From Clostridia bacterium (GTDB taxonomy: Bacteria > Bacillota > Clostridia > Christensenellales > Aristaeellaceae): a stretch of 64,000 nucleotides of DNA. Below are positions 40,984 through 50,083 of the stretch, one piece after another. The position numbers were made by a program, and so were the translations under genes. The stretch's first letter is position 1, and every line of letters starts with the position of its first letter. The stretch lies in NCBI GenBank assembly GCA_017936375.1, contig JAGBFR010000047.1, positions 62,001 to 126,000 of the forward strand. Reading direction: 5' to 3'. The notes beneath the pieces are model-generated. The model saw nothing but the letters and a program-made list of their open reading frames with translations. It was not told where the DNA came from and made no database searches.

Positions 40984-42825
40984 TTATACGGCAGGCAGCA
41001 CGGCGAGGCGGATCGCCGCGGACGCATACGGCACGAGCAGCGCGTCAAAGGCCTCGCCCGATGCGCTGCGGTCCATCGGCGGCTGATCGCAGCTCGCCCC
41101 GCGCATGCCCCAGGAGGCGAGCGGGACCATGCGCGCGCGGATCACGACGCCGTCCTCCGTCTCCTGCGCCTCCAGCGGTTCGCCGGTGAGGAGCGCCGCG
41201 CCGAAGGGCTTCTTCGCCAAGACGGCGCCGTCCGCTTCCTCCGCGCCCGAGGCGTAGACAAAGCGCAGCGGGCCGCGCGACACGCTTGCCGCCTGATGGA
41301 AGCCCTCGGTCGTCTCCACGCCCATCGGAAGGGTGAGCAGGATCTCGTCGCCGTCGTGCCACTGGCGGTTGATCGTCAGGAACGCGCCGGCCTGCGCGGG
41401 CAGGATCTCGCCGCAGACGGCGGCCGCCGCGCCCTTCGCCCACGCGGGGATGCGCAGGTGGATCGGGAAGGCGGCGCTCCTGCTGATATTTACGCTGATG
41501 CGGATGCTGCCGCTGACGGGGTAGCGGCTCTGCACGCGCAGCTGCACGGCGGTCTCGCCCAGGCGGTAGCGCACCGCGCAGGGGGCGTAGCCCATCGCCG
41601 CGAGGCCCTCGTCGCGCGAGAGCATCCACTGGTGCTGGGCAAAGCGCGGGATCGCGCCCAGCAGCGCGCAGAGGGATTCGCCGTCCGCGAGGGAGAAGAG
41701 GCCGTCGTCCTCCCCGCTCATCGGGAAGCGCGGGGCGCGGGAAAGCAGCGCCTGATTGGCCTGCTGGATGGGCTGGATGCTGCGGCCGTCGGCGGCAAAG
41801 GCGGCCGCCACGCCGTTGTAGATGAGGGTCTCCAGCTGGTCCGCGCCGTGCTCGCCGGCGGGGCAGGAGAGCAGCGTCTCCAGCGAGGCGGCGAGCTCGC
41901 ACAGGCTTGCTGCCGTCACGCCGCGGGTCGGGTCCGTGCCTGCGAGGAGGGGATCCGCCGTCACGCCGCCGCAGACCGCGCCGTGCGCCTTGTTAAGCCG
42001 CACGAGGCCAACCTCCGGCGCGGAGAGGTGCTTGCCCGAGCCGGTCAGCACGCCGCACAGCGCACTGGCGCGCAGGCCCTCGCAGAGGTTCGCGCCGTCC
42101 GCCGTACGCAGCAGGTGGTGATAATAGCCGTCCTGCGCCTCGCTTTCAAGCGCTTCCTCAAGCGCCTCGGGCGACACCGTGCGGGAGATGGGCGTGCGGT
42201 AGGGGAAGGCATGGAAGACGGAGGTCCAGTCCGTGCCCTGCGTCACGAGCAGGGTGAGCACGGGGAGGATGGCCTTCTGCCCGGTGACATTATAAAGGAA
42301 GACGCCGGCCTCGAGGGTGTCGGCGGTATGCGCCGCGTCCTCGGGGGAGAGCGGGTGCTCGGCGAGCGAATCGCGCAGGTACTTCATGTAGCGCAGCATG
42401 AAGGTGAGCAGGCGCTTGTCGCCGGAGGCGGTGTAGGCGCACTGCAGCGCGCGCAGCATCCTGCCGCGGGCCGCGAAGCTTTCGCCCTCCGCGCCGAAGC
42501 TGCCGTCCTCGCGCTGGGCGTCGGCAATGAGCTGGCACAGGCGCAGGCTCTCGCGGCGCAGCTCCTCATCGCCAAGGAGCGAGGCCGTCAGCAGCGACGC
42601 CTCGAGCAGATTGGGCGCGGCCATGCCGCCCTCCATCTCCCCGCCGAACCAGGCGCTCGCGGGCCCGGCCTTCGGGCAGACGGAGGCGCAGCGGGAGAGG
42701 AGCCCCGCGCGCAGGGCGATCAGGCGGTCGCGCAGGCCGTCCGCGGCGGAGACGGCGCCTGCGGGCAGCGGCGCAAAGCGCCCGGGCGCGAGCGGCGCGC
42801 GGGCGAAGAAGGTGCGGGTGAGCAT
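40984..42825 (-). CDS. GH127-like (beta-L-arabinofuranosidase family) protein, divergent active site
   Basis: 613 residues from ATG 42823-42825, with GGAGG ten bases upstream. The frame extends to 42921 without support. An (alpha/alpha)6 barrel region is followed by beta-sandwich domains. QLETLIYNGVAAAF, IHLRIPAWAKGAAAAV, FLTINRQWHDGDEILLTLPM and VSRGPLRFVYASG are clear GH127-type landmarks. However, the metal-binding Glu-x-Cys (E-T-C-A) reads ASLCELAAS, and the Cys-Cys-P-P-N motif appears replaced around SLADGESLCALLGAIPRF. So the Zn-thiolate centre of HypBA1-type enzymes looks incomplete. There is no signal peptide. It is likely cytosolic and of uncertain activity. Confidence 0.7.
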   Translation of the reverse strand: MLTRTFFARAPLAPGRFAPLPAGAVSAADGLRDRLIALRAGLLSRCASVCPKAGPASAWFGGEMEGGMAAPNLLEASLLTASLLGDEELRRESLRLCQLIADAQREDGSFGAEGESFAARGRMLRALQCAYTASGDKRLLTFMLRYMKYLRDSLAEHPLSPEDAAHTADTLEAGVFLYNVTGQKAILPVLTLLVTQGTDWTSVFHAFPYRTPISRTVSPEALEEALESEAQDGYYHHLLRTADGANLCEGLRASALCGVLTGSGKHLSAPEVGLVRLNKAHGAVCGGVTADPLLAGTDPTRGVTAASLCELAASLETLLSCPAGEHGADQLETLIYNGVAAAFAADGRSIQPIQQANQALLSRAPRFPMSGEDDGLFSLADGESLCALLGAIPRFAQHQWMLSRDEGLAAMGYAPCAVRYRLGETAVQLRVQSRYPVSGSIRISVNISRSAAFPIHLRIPAWAKGAAAAVCGEILPAQAGAFLTINRQWHDGDEILLTLPMGVETTEGFHQAASVSRGPLRFVYASGAEEADGAVLAKKPFGAALLTGEPLEAQETEDGVVIRARMVPLASWGMRGASCDQPPMDRSASGEAFDALLVPYASAAIRLAVLPAV

Positions 42826-43049
42826 GATGGATAACCTCCGGATACAGGGCGCAGGGCTGCGCCGGATTTTGTAAAAGAAGCATTTGCCAAAACGGGCGGA
42901 CTGCGCTGGAGAACGGCACAATTTCCCATATACAGTTTACATCGGCTGACCGCTCCCCGTCAACGGGGATTCGGCGGGAATGCGCAGCCCGCGCAGGCAT
43001 CGTCCGGGGGCGTTTGGCATATCTGCCTTGAATGCCCGGCATAAAAGTG

Positions 43050-43078
43050 TTGAAAACGCGGTGAAAATGGAGTACAAT
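43050..43078 (+). promoter_or_regulatory. Promoter of the branching enzyme gene
   Basis: TTGAAA (43050-43055) and TACAAT (43073-43078), 17-bp spacer. The rest of the gap 42826-43120 between divergent genes shows nothing else. Confidence 0.7.
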
Positions 43079-43120
43079 CAATCTGTATAACTGTAATTTA
43101 CGTTGAGAGGAGTTTTTTAT

Positions 43121-45151
43121 ATGGAAAAGACGACTGAAAAGCGTGCCAAGACGCTGCGCATCATCAGGGATGATCCCTATCTTGCCTCTCATGAGGGCGA
43201 CATCCGCGAGCGCCTCAACCGCTACCGCAGGAAGAAGCGCGCGCTGCTCAAGCCCGGGCAGACGCTTTCCGACTTTGCCAACGGGCATATGTACTACGGC
43301 TTCCATAAGACGAAGACCGGCTGGGTCTACCGCGAGTGGGCCCCGGCGGCAAAGGCGCTGCACCTGATTGGCGATTTCAACGGCTGGAACCGTGAGAGTC
43401 ATCCGCTGAAGAATCTGGGCGACGGCAGCTGGGAGATCGAGATTCCCGGCCGGCGCACGCTGGCGCACCTCTCCCGCGTGAAGGTCTGCGTCACCGGCGA
43501 AAACGGCTTGCAGGACCGCATCCCGCTCTACGCTCGCTATGTCATGCAGGACAAGGAGACCCATGGCTTCAACGCCATCATCTGGAATCCGCGCAAGGCC
43601 TTCGAGTGGACGGACGCGGACTTCCGCCCCAAGCGCAATGTGCCGCCGCTCATCTATGAGTCCCACATCGGCATGGCGACGGAGGAGGAGCGCGTGGGCA
43701 CCTACCTCGAGTTCATGCGCGATATCCTGCCGCGCATCAAGCGCAACGGCTACAACACCGTGCAGCTGATGGCGGTCATGGAGCATCCCTACTACGCGTC
43801 TTTCGGCTATCAGGTGGCCAATTTCTTCGCCGCCTCCTCGTGGTACGGCACGCCGGACGACCTGAAGGCCCTCATCAACGAGGCGCACAGGCTGGGCCTG
43901 TCCGTGCTGCTGGATCTGGTGCATTCCCACGCGGTCAAGAATACCGCCGAGGGCATCAACATGTTCGACGGCACCGTCGGCCAGTTCTTCAAGGAGGGCG
44001 CGGCGGGCGATCACCCGGCGTGGGGCTCCAAGGTCTTTGACTACGGCAAGGACGGCGTCATCCACTTCCTGCTCTCCAACATCAAGTTCTGGCTGGATGA
44101 GTATCACTTCGACGGCTTCCGCTTTGACGGCGTGACCAGCATGCTCTATCACGATCATGGCCTCGGCACCGCGTTCATGAATTACGACCAGTACTTCTCC
44201 GCCAACACGGACAACGACGCCGTGACCTACCTGCAGCTGGCGGCGGAATTGACCCATGAGTACAAGAAGGGCAGCGTGCTCGTCTCTGAGGATATGAGCG
44301 GCATGCCGGGCATGTGCCTGCCCATCAAGGACGGCGGCATCGGCTTTGATTACCGCCTGAGCATGGGCCTGCCGGACTTCTTCATCAAGACCATCAAGGA
44401 GCGCGAGGATGGCTACTGGGAGATGGGCAAGCTCTTCTATGAGCTGGTCTCCCGCCGCCCGGGCGAAAAGTGCGTGGCCTACGCCGAGTCCCACGATCAG
44501 GCGCTGGTGGGCGATAAGACCATCATGTTCCGCCTGGCGGACAAGGAAATGTACTGGGGCATGAACAAGGGCGACCAGAACATCATCGTCGAGCGCGCGG
44601 TCGCGCTGCATAAGATGATCCGCCTGGTGACCATCGCCGCCGGCGGCGACGGCTACCTCAACTTCATGGGCAATGAGTTCGGCCATCCGGAGTGGATCGA
44701 CTTCCCGCGCGAGGGCAACGGCTGGAGCTTCAAGAACGCCCGCCGCCTCTGGTCCCTGTCGGATAACGGCTTCCTGCGCTATCAGCAGCTGGGCGACTTT
44801 GACAAGGCGATGGTGCGCCTTGTCAAGCAGTACTCCGTGCTGCAGGGCGGCTATGCGAACAGCCTGCGCCAGCATGAGCAGGATCAGATCCTCGTCTTTG
44901 AGAAGGCGGGCTGCATCTTCGCCTTCAACTTCCACCCGAATAACTCCCAGACCGGCCTGTTCATCCCGGTGAATGATCTGGGCGAGTACGAGGTCGTGCT
45001 CTCCACGGACGATAAGGAGTTCGGCGGCTACGAGAGCATCGACAAGAGCGTCGTCTATCACACCTGGAATAAGGATCCGCAGTTCGGCGACGGCTTTGCG
45101 ATCTACCTGCCCGCGCGCACGGCGGTCGTCCTGCGCAAGAAGGCGAAGTAA
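43121..45151 (+). CDS. glgB: 1,4-alpha-glucan branching enzyme, eukaryote-type GH13
   Basis: 676 residues from ATG 43121 (GAGAGGAG upstream). A CBM48 domain (GWVYREWAPAAKALHLIGDF) precedes the GH13 barrel. Region motifs are DLVHSHAVKN, FDGFRFDGVTSMLY with the nucleophile Asp, VLVSEDMSGMP with the acid Glu, and YAESHDQALVGDK. These motifs, and HPYYASFGYQVANFFAASS, are the forms found in human and plant branching enzymes rather than in classical E. coli GlgB. The protein introduces alpha-1,6 branches into glycogen. No other glycogen gene is adjacent. Confidence 0.95.
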   Translation: MEKTTEKRAKTLRIIRDDPYLASHEGDIRERLNRYRRKKRALLKPGQTLSDFANGHMYYGFHKTKTGWVYREWAPAAKALHLIGDFNGWNRESHPLKNLGDGSWEIEIPGRRTLAHLSRVKVCVTGENGLQDRIPLYARYVMQDKETHGFNAIIWNPRKAFEWTDADFRPKRNVPPLIYESHIGMATEEERVGTYLEFMRDILPRIKRNGYNTVQLMAVMEHPYYASFGYQVANFFAASSWYGTPDDLKALINEAHRLGLSVLLDLVHSHAVKNTAEGINMFDGTVGQFFKEGAAGDHPAWGSKVFDYGKDGVIHFLLSNIKFWLDEYHFDGFRFDGVTSMLYHDHGLGTAFMNYDQYFSANTDNDAVTYLQLAAELTHEYKKGSVLVSEDMSGMPGMCLPIKDGGIGFDYRLSMGLPDFFIKTIKEREDGYWEMGKLFYELVSRRPGEKCVAYAESHDQALVGDKTIMFRLADKEMYWGMNKGDQNIIVERAVALHKMIRLVTIAAGGDGYLNFMGNEFGHPEWIDFPREGNGWSFKNARRLWSLSDNGFLRYQQLGDFDKAMVRLVKQYSVLQGGYANSLRQHEQDQILVFEKAGCIFAFNFHPNNSQTGLFIPVNDLGEYEVVLSTDDKEFGGYESIDKSVVYHTWNKDPQFGDGFAIYLPARTAVVLRKKAK

Positions 45152-45206
45152 ACAGCCGCCGCGCAGCACATGCTGCAAACCGAAGCGATGAGCGCTGCAT
45201 GGCGTC

Positions 45207-45357
45207 ACTCCTTCCACCAGCCTGACGGCTGGTCCCCCTCCCTCAGGAGGGAGGTCTCAACGAAACTTGTCAGAAGACAGAATCCTTCTCTCTGATCAGC
45301 GGCGTTGATGGCTCCCTCTTGAGGGAGCTGGCACGGCGAAGCCGTGACTGAAGGAGT
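45207..45357. repeat. Palindromic repeat, 150-bp family, copy C
   Basis: Ends ACTCCTTC and GAAGGAGT are perfect inverted repeats of 8 bp. Inner hairpins are CCAGCC/GGCTGG, CCTCCCTC/GAGGGAGG, GCTCCCTC/GAGGGAGC and CACGGC-GAA-GCCGTG, in the same order as copy A. Confidence 0.85.
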
Positions 45358-45426
45358 GATGGTCAGCAGCGCTTTTTTCTGAGTATCTTAGCCTGTATAT
45401 AAAAAAGAAATAAAGGAGAAACTACC

Positions 45427-46203
45427 ATGCCGACCATCCTGCTGCTTGGCGATATCACAGGAAGGAGCCGCGTCGCGCTGCGCATGCAGACCGCCGTGCT
45501 GGAGGGCAGGGGGCACGAGGTGCTCGCCCTGCCGACGGCGCTGATCTCCAATACCCTCAATCTGGGCAAACACTGCGCGCTGGATACCACGCAGTACCTG
45601 CTCGAGTCCCTTGCCGTGTGGAGGGAGCTGGGCCTGGGCTACGACCTGCTGTCCATCGGCTATATCACGGGCCTTGAGCAGGCGAAGGCGCTGCGCTGCG
45701 TCGTCGCGCAGGCAAGGGCGCGCGGCGCGCTCGTCATGGTCGATCCCATCCTCGGCGACGGGGGAAAGCGCTATCATTCCATCTCCGCCGATCAGGAGGC
45801 GGGCATGCGCCTGCTGCTTGACGAGGCGGACCTGATCACGCCCAACCTGACCGAGGCCTGCATCCTCTCCGGCGTGCCATATGAGGAGGCCGCGCAGGGC
45901 GGCGAGGCGCTGGAGCGCGTGCTGGCGATTCTCGGCGCGGGCGGGCGCGGCGTGCTGGTCACCGGCTGCCATGACGGCAGGGGCGGGCGGATGGTCTGCG
46001 GCGCGGACGCCTCCGGCGCGCGGTTTGATCTGCCGTATGAGAAGATTCCCGGCCATCACTGGGGTACGGGCGATCTCTACGGCGCCGTGCTGATGGATGG
46101 GCTGCTCGCCGGGCGCGCGCTCAGGGATGCGGCGCAGGCGGCGGCGCAGGCCGTCTATGACGAATTGACCGGCGCAGGGAGCGGCCTTCTGCCAAAGCCG
46201 TAA
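45427..46203 (+). CDS. pdxK: Pyridoxal/pyridoxine kinase
   Basis: 258 residues of the ribokinase-like vitamin kinase group, start preceded by AAAGGAG. It phosphorylates pyridoxal, pyridoxine or pyridoxamine to the PLP form. Landmarks are the substrate part LPTALISNTLNLGKH, MVDPILGDGGKRYHS, the conserved LITPNLTEACILSG, and the catalytic GTGDLYGAVLMDGLLAG with the base Asp. The central lid and GTGD motif are intact. It is monocistronic, upstream of the iron-sulfur operon, which has its own promoter; several PLP enzymes, including NifS next door, need its product. Confidence 0.92.
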   Translation: MPTILLLGDITGRSRVALRMQTAVLEGRGHEVLALPTALISNTLNLGKHCALDTTQYLLESLAVWRELGLGYDLLSIGYITGLEQAKALRCVVAQARARGALVMVDPILGDGGKRYHSISADQEAGMRLLLDEADLITPNLTEACILSGVPYEEAAQGGEALERVLAILGAGGRGVLVTGCHDGRGGRMVCGADASGARFDLPYEKIPGHHWGTGDLYGAVLMDGLLAGRALRDAAQAAAQAVYDELTGAGSGLLPKP

Positions 46204-46234
46204 GCGGGTCGGCGCAAATACCCCTATAATCCTA

Positions 46235-46263
46235 TTGACGTAGTATGAATTGAGTGGTATACT
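46235..46263 (+). promoter_or_regulatory. Promoter of the rrf2-nifS-nifU operon
   Basis: TTGACG (46235-46240) and TATACT (46258-46263), 17-bp spacer. Rrf2 regulators usually bind over their own promoter, so the AT-rich spacer is the likely operator. Confidence 0.7.
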
Positions 46264-46293
46264 GATTCCCGGAAAAGAAAAGGGGGAATGGAC

Positions 46294-46740
46294 ATGATGA
46301 TCTCGACCAAGGGCCGCTACGCCCTGCGGATCATGGTGGATCTGGCGCAGCATGACGGCGACATGCCGGTCAGCGTGCGGGAAATCGCGCAGCGTCAGGA
46401 CATTTCCGGCAAGTATATGGAGCAGATCATCAGCGTGCTCGGGCGCGCGGGGCTTCTGCGCAGCGTGCGCGGCGCGCAGGGCGGCTATCATCTGGCAAAG
46501 ACGCCGGAGGAGATCACCGTCGGCATGATCCTGCGGGCGACGGAGGGCGATCTCGCCCCGGCGGAGTGCGTCGGCAGCGACAATCTCCCGTGCGAGCGCA
46601 GCGGCGTCTGCCCGTCGCACATCGTCTTCACCCGGGTGTACAGCGCGATCAACGGCGTCATCGACGGCATCTCGCTGAGCGATCTGATGCCGGAGGGCAA
46701 TCCCATCGAGCGCGCGCGCAGGCCGCGCGGCTGCGTTTGA
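46294..46740 (+). CDS. Rrf2-family regulator (IscR/CymR-like)
   Basis: 148 residues from ATG 46294, seven bases after AGGGGG; two nearby ATGs (46288, 46297) are alternatives. The winged helix is typical: MMISTKGRYALRIMVDLAQH, then VREIAQRQDISGKYMEQII and LLRSVRGAQGGYHLAK. Three Cys in the C-terminal half (AECVGSDNLPCERSGVCPSH) have the spacing of the [2Fe-2S] ligands of IscR. It is therefore likely a cluster sensor repressing the operon when iron-sulfur supply is sufficient. A CymR-type cysteine sensor is less likely because these Cys are present. Confidence 0.92.
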   Translation: MMISTKGRYALRIMVDLAQHDGDMPVSVREIAQRQDISGKYMEQIISVLGRAGLLRSVRGAQGGYHLAKTPEEITVGMILRATEGDLAPAECVGSDNLPCERSGVCPSHIVFTRVYSAINGVIDGISLSDLMPEGNPIERARRPRGCV

Positions 46741-46843
46741 CGGCGAATACGAAAATTCAGGAATACAGTGAATTCAGAAGCAACCCCGGCCTGTGCGCCG
46801 GGCAATATATCAAGAGGATAACAGGGAAGCGAGGCAATCAACC

Positions 46844-48016
46844 GTGATCTACATGGACAATGCGGCCACCACCGGCCTGAGCGAGCGCGCGTTTGAGGCG
46901 ATGCGCCCGTATATGATGGAGAACTTTGCCAACGCCGCCGGCACCTACAGCTTTGCGGCGAAGAGCAGCGCGGCGATGGAGCGTGCCCGCGGGCAGATTG
47001 CGAAGGTCATCGGCGCGAAGGCGAACGAGATTTTCTTCACCTCCGGCGGCACGGAGAGCGACAACTGGGCGCTCAAGGGCGTCGTCGAGGCCAATGCGGC
47101 GAAGGGCAGGCACATCATCATCTCCGCGATCGAGCATCACGCCATTCTGCACAGCGCGGACGCGCTGAAGAAGCAGGGCTGCGAGGTGACCGTCATGCCC
47201 GTCGATGCGGACGGCCTCGTCGACCCGAAGACGGTCGAGGCGGCGATCCGCCCGGATACCGTCCTGATTTCCATCATGGCGGCGAACAATGAGATCGGCA
47301 CCGTCCAGCCGCTTGAGGAGATCGGCGAGATTGCGCACCGCCACGGCGTCATCTTCCATACCGACGCGGTGCAGGCCTTCGGCCATATCCCGCTTGATGT
47401 GGACAAGATGCACATCGATCTGCTCTCCGCCAGCGCGCATAAGTTCCACGGCCCCAAGGGTGTGGGCATCCTCTACATCCGCCGCGGCACGAAGATCGCC
47501 GTCTTCATGGATGGCGGCGCGCAGGAGAAGCGCCGCCGCGCCGGCACGAGCAATGTGCCGGGCATCGTGGGCATGGGCGAGGCTGCGCAGGCCGCGATGG
47601 AGGAGATGGAGACGGCGATGCCCGCCGTCGCCGCGCTGCGCGACTACATGATCGCGCGCATCGAAAAGGAAATCCCGTTTGTGAAGGTCAACGGCCACCG
47701 CGAGAAGCGCCTGCCGGGCAACGTCAACGTCTGCTTCCGCTTCATCGAGGGCGAGGGCATGCTCATGCTGCTGGACGCGGCGGGTATCTGCGCCTCCAGT
47801 GGCTCCGCCTGCACGAGCGGCTCGCTCGATCCGTCCCATGTGCTGCTGGCCATCGGCCTGCCGCATGAGATCGCGCACGGCTCTCTGCGCCTGTCCATCG
47901 GCGAAAACACCACGCGCGAGCAGGCGGACGAGGTCATCGAGCAGCTCAAGGTCATCATCCCGAGGCTGCGCAGCATGTCCCCGCTCTACGAGGACTTTGT
48001 CAGGACGCAGGCTTAA
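46844..48016 (+). CDS. nifS: Cysteine desulfurase NifS/IscS family
   Basis: 390 residues from GTG 46844 (V-I-Y-M-D-N-A-A-T-T, matching the family M-I-Y-x-D-N-A-A-T-T), with GCGAGG upstream; ATG 46853 would cut the first strand. PLP-dependent sulfur donor for Fe-S assembly. Landmarks are SGGTESDNWALKG, the PLP lysine in SASAHKFHGPKGVG, and the catalytic cysteine loop CASSGSACTSGSLDPSHVLLA. It is second in the operon, 104 bases after the Rrf2 gene and 28 bases before nifU. Confidence 0.96.
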   Translation: MIYMDNAATTGLSERAFEAMRPYMMENFANAAGTYSFAAKSSAAMERARGQIAKVIGAKANEIFFTSGGTESDNWALKGVVEANAAKGRHIIISAIEHHAILHSADALKKQGCEVTVMPVDADGLVDPKTVEAAIRPDTVLISIMAANNEIGTVQPLEEIGEIAHRHGVIFHTDAVQAFGHIPLDVDKMHIDLLSASAHKFHGPKGVGILYIRRGTKIAVFMDGGAQEKRRRAGTSNVPGIVGMGEAAQAAMEEMETAMPAVAALRDYMIARIEKEIPFVKVNGHREKRLPGNVNVCFRFIEGEGMLMLLDAAGICASSGSACTSGSLDPSHVLLAIGLPHEIAHGSLRLSIGENTTREQADEVIEQLKVIIPRLRSMSPLYEDFVRTQA

Positions 48017-48043
48017 CAACGACGATAATCGGAGGAATATACC

Positions 48044-48484
48044 ATGTATACCGAGCAGGTAATGGATCACTTCATGCATCCGCGCAATGTCGGCGAGATT
48101 GAGGGCGCCAGCGGCGTCGGCACCGTCGGCAACGCCAAGTGCGGCGACATCATGCGCATCTATCTGGATATCGACGACGACCAGATCGTGCGCGACGCAA
48201 AGTTCAAGACCTTCGGCTGCGGCGCGGCGATCGCGACCAGCTCCATGGCGACCGAGATGATCATCGGCAAGACCGTCAAGGAGGCGCTGGCCGTCACCAA
48301 CAAGGCGGTCATGGAGGCGCTGGGCGGCCTGCCGCCGGTCAAGGTGCACTGCTCCCTGCTCGCCGAGCAGGCCGTGCATGCCGCGCTGTGGGACTACGCG
48401 CAGAAGAACGGCATCGTCATCGAGGGCCTTGAGCCGCCGGTCGACGACGTGGACGAGCTCGAGCACGAGGACGAAGAAGAATAA
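48044..48484 (+). CDS. nifU: Iron-sulfur cluster scaffold, IscU/NifU-N type
   Basis: 146 residues. The opening MYTEQVMDHFMHPRNVGEIE and the three ligand cysteines (GNAKCGDIM, KTFGCGAAIA, KVHCSLLAEQ) are those of IscU/NifU scaffolds. The Asp of CGD, which permits cluster release, is present. The C-terminus is acidic (VDELEHEDEEE). It receives sulfur from the upstream desulfurase. No IscA, ferredoxin or HscAB follows, the minimal Firmicute arrangement. Confidence 0.96.
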   Translation: MYTEQVMDHFMHPRNVGEIEGASGVGTVGNAKCGDIMRIYLDIDDDQIVRDAKFKTFGCGAAIATSSMATEMIIGKTVKEALAVTNKAVMEALGGLPPVKVHCSLLAEQAVHAALWDYAQKNGIVIEGLEPPVDDVDELEHEDEEE

Positions 48485-48582
48485 GCGGGCCGTGCCCGCT
48501 GCCGATTCCGAACCGCTTTGCATGCCGAAGGGGTTCGGCGCACGCGGCCGGGCATCCGGCATCATATCTAACTGAACAGAAA

Positions 48583-48612
48583 ACAGGGCAGATGCGGTTG
48601 CATCTGCCCTGT
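48583..48612. terminator. Bidirectional terminator after nifU
   Basis: A perfect 13-bp stem (48583-48595 with 48600-48612) with a GGTT loop lies between the convergent nifU and secreted-protein genes. A short GCGGGC/GCCCGC hairpin lies just after the nifU stop. Confidence 0.85.
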
Positions 48613-48616
48613 GTGT

Positions 48617-49819
48617 TTATGCGGTTTGTCCGTCCTCGCTCTCCGGCGTCGGTTCCGGGAGCGGAAGGACGCGCTCGGCCTCAGCCGGGGTCGCCTCGGT
48701 GATTTCAGGCGTGGGCTCCGGCTCGAGCGTGGGGAGGGATTCGATCTGCGTCGCCGAGGCGGTGATCGCCGGGAGCGGCGTGACCGCAGGCACCGGCGTG
48801 GCCTCAGGCGTGGGGACCGCCGTGGGGGCGGGGGTAATCGTCAATTGCTGGCCGTCCTCAAGGATGCAGTTTTCCACCCGGGCGTGGGACGCCGTGGCGT
48901 CGCCGACGATCATCAGCGATGTGCCGGGCTGCGCGCCCGCGCCGGTGGCGTCGCCGCCGGAGAGCGTGCCGGAGAGGCTGACGACGGATGCGCCGCCCGC
49001 ATTCATGAGGAGCATGGCGTCGCCGCCGTATTCGCGGCCCTCGCCGCCGCGCACGCTGCCGGTCACGCCGACGCTGACCCGGTCCGCCGCGGAGACGAGC
49101 TGGATGCCGTCGCCGCCGATCGGACCGCTGCCGCCGGTGACCTCGCCGTCGATGGTGATATGGGCATTGCCGCTGAGCTCAAAGAGATTGAGCGCATGGC
49201 CGCCGATGACGCTGCCGCTGCCGCCGGTGATCTCGCCCGTGACCATCATCGCGCCGGAATCCCGCAGCGGGGAGACGACGAGGCCGGGGCCGCCCGTGCT
49301 GCCGCTGCCGCCGGTGACGGCGCCCTCGATGCTGCCGTAGAAATCGCCGTCGGTATGGCGGATCAATACGCCTTCGGCGCCTTCGCCGCCGGTGACGCTG
49401 CAGCCCGCGCCCAGCAGCAGCGCGCCGCTGCCGCTGAATCGGATGCCGCTTGCGCCGGAGGCGCCGGAGGCGCTTGCGCCGTCCTTAAGCTCGATGTGCG
49501 AGCGGCCGGAGACGGCTAGCGTGTCCGTCAGGCTGACGGAGGAAAAGGTGATGCTGGAATCGATGACCTCAAGACCCGAGATAGACGCGTTGGCGTCTGC
49601 GCCGCGGATGGTGACGTCCGCCCCGACGCTCAGCGCCTGACCGCCCGCAGCGCTGAGGCTGCCGGTGATGAGGATGGTATCCCCATCCTTTGCGCTGGCG
49701 GCGATCGCCTGCAGCTCCTCATAGCTCCATGCGGGGCCGAGCGTCGCTGCCATGGCGGGCAGGGTCTGTGTCATGATCAGCAGAAGGGCGAAACAGGCCG
49801 CCCAAATGCGTTTTGTCAT
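48617..49819 (-). CDS. Secreted Gly/Ser-rich repeat protein with Pro/Thr-rich tail
   Basis: 400 residues, family not recognised. A signal peptide (RIWAACFALLLIMTQTLPAMA) is followed by a repetitive region (about 80-315). In it GGSGSxGGxGLxL-like units recur about every 30 residues (GGSGSTGGPGLVV, GGSGSVIGGHALNL, GGSGPIGGDGIQL, GGEGREYGGDAMLL). This is the pattern of a right-handed beta-helix seen in adhesins and polysaccharide lyases. The last 75 residues are Pro/Thr/Glu-rich (TPAPTAVPTPEATPVPAV), like a cell-wall-spanning linker. No LPxTG, SLH or membrane anchor follows, so the protein may be released or truncated. Confidence 0.65.
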   Translation of the reverse strand: MTKRIWAACFALLLIMTQTLPAMAATLGPAWSYEELQAIAASAKDGDTILITGSLSAAGGQALSVGADVTIRGADANASISGLEVIDSSITFSSVSLTDTLAVSGRSHIELKDGASASGASGASGIRFSGSGALLLGAGCSVTGGEGAEGVLIRHTDGDFYGSIEGAVTGGSGSTGGPGLVVSPLRDSGAMMVTGEITGGSGSVIGGHALNLFELSGNAHITIDGEVTGGSGPIGGDGIQLVSAADRVSVGVTGSVRGGEGREYGGDAMLLMNAGGASVVSLSGTLSGGDATGAGAQPGTSLMIVGDATASHARVENCILEDGQQLTITPAPTAVPTPEATPVPAVTPLPAITASATQIESLPTLEPEPTPEITEATPAEAERVLPLPEPTPESEDGQTA

Positions 49820-49887
49820 GGTATACTCCCTTCGATGGGTTCCCGCGCAGGGCGGGAAATGCCCGGTTTCTTGCGGACATATACGCT

Positions 49888-49916
49888 ATTATATCATAGA
49901 TGCGCATAAAGGGCAA
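49888..49916 (-). promoter_or_regulatory. Promoter of the repeat-rich secreted protein
   Basis: On the minus strand TTGCCC (49916-49911) and TATAAT (49893-49888), 17-bp spacer. Confidence 0.6.
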
Positions 49917-50028
49917 GTCCGCCGCCGGGAGGGGAGCTGCTGCACATTGACAGGCGCGCGAAAACGGCGCCCGGACGGGGCAAAAAGCAAAAGAAATGAC
50001 AAAAAAGAGAAAAAGTGAAAAACAGGTG

Positions 50029-50057
50029 TTGACAGATGCGGCAAAGTCTGCTATACT
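50029..50057 (+). promoter_or_regulatory. Promoter of the tRNA pair
   Basis: Perfect TTGACA (50029-50034) and TATACT (50052-50057) with 17-bp spacer, 26 bases before tRNA-Gln, as expected for a strong stable-RNA promoter. Confidence 0.85.
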
Positions 50058-50083
50058 AACAAACGTCGTCGAGATAAGTTCAT

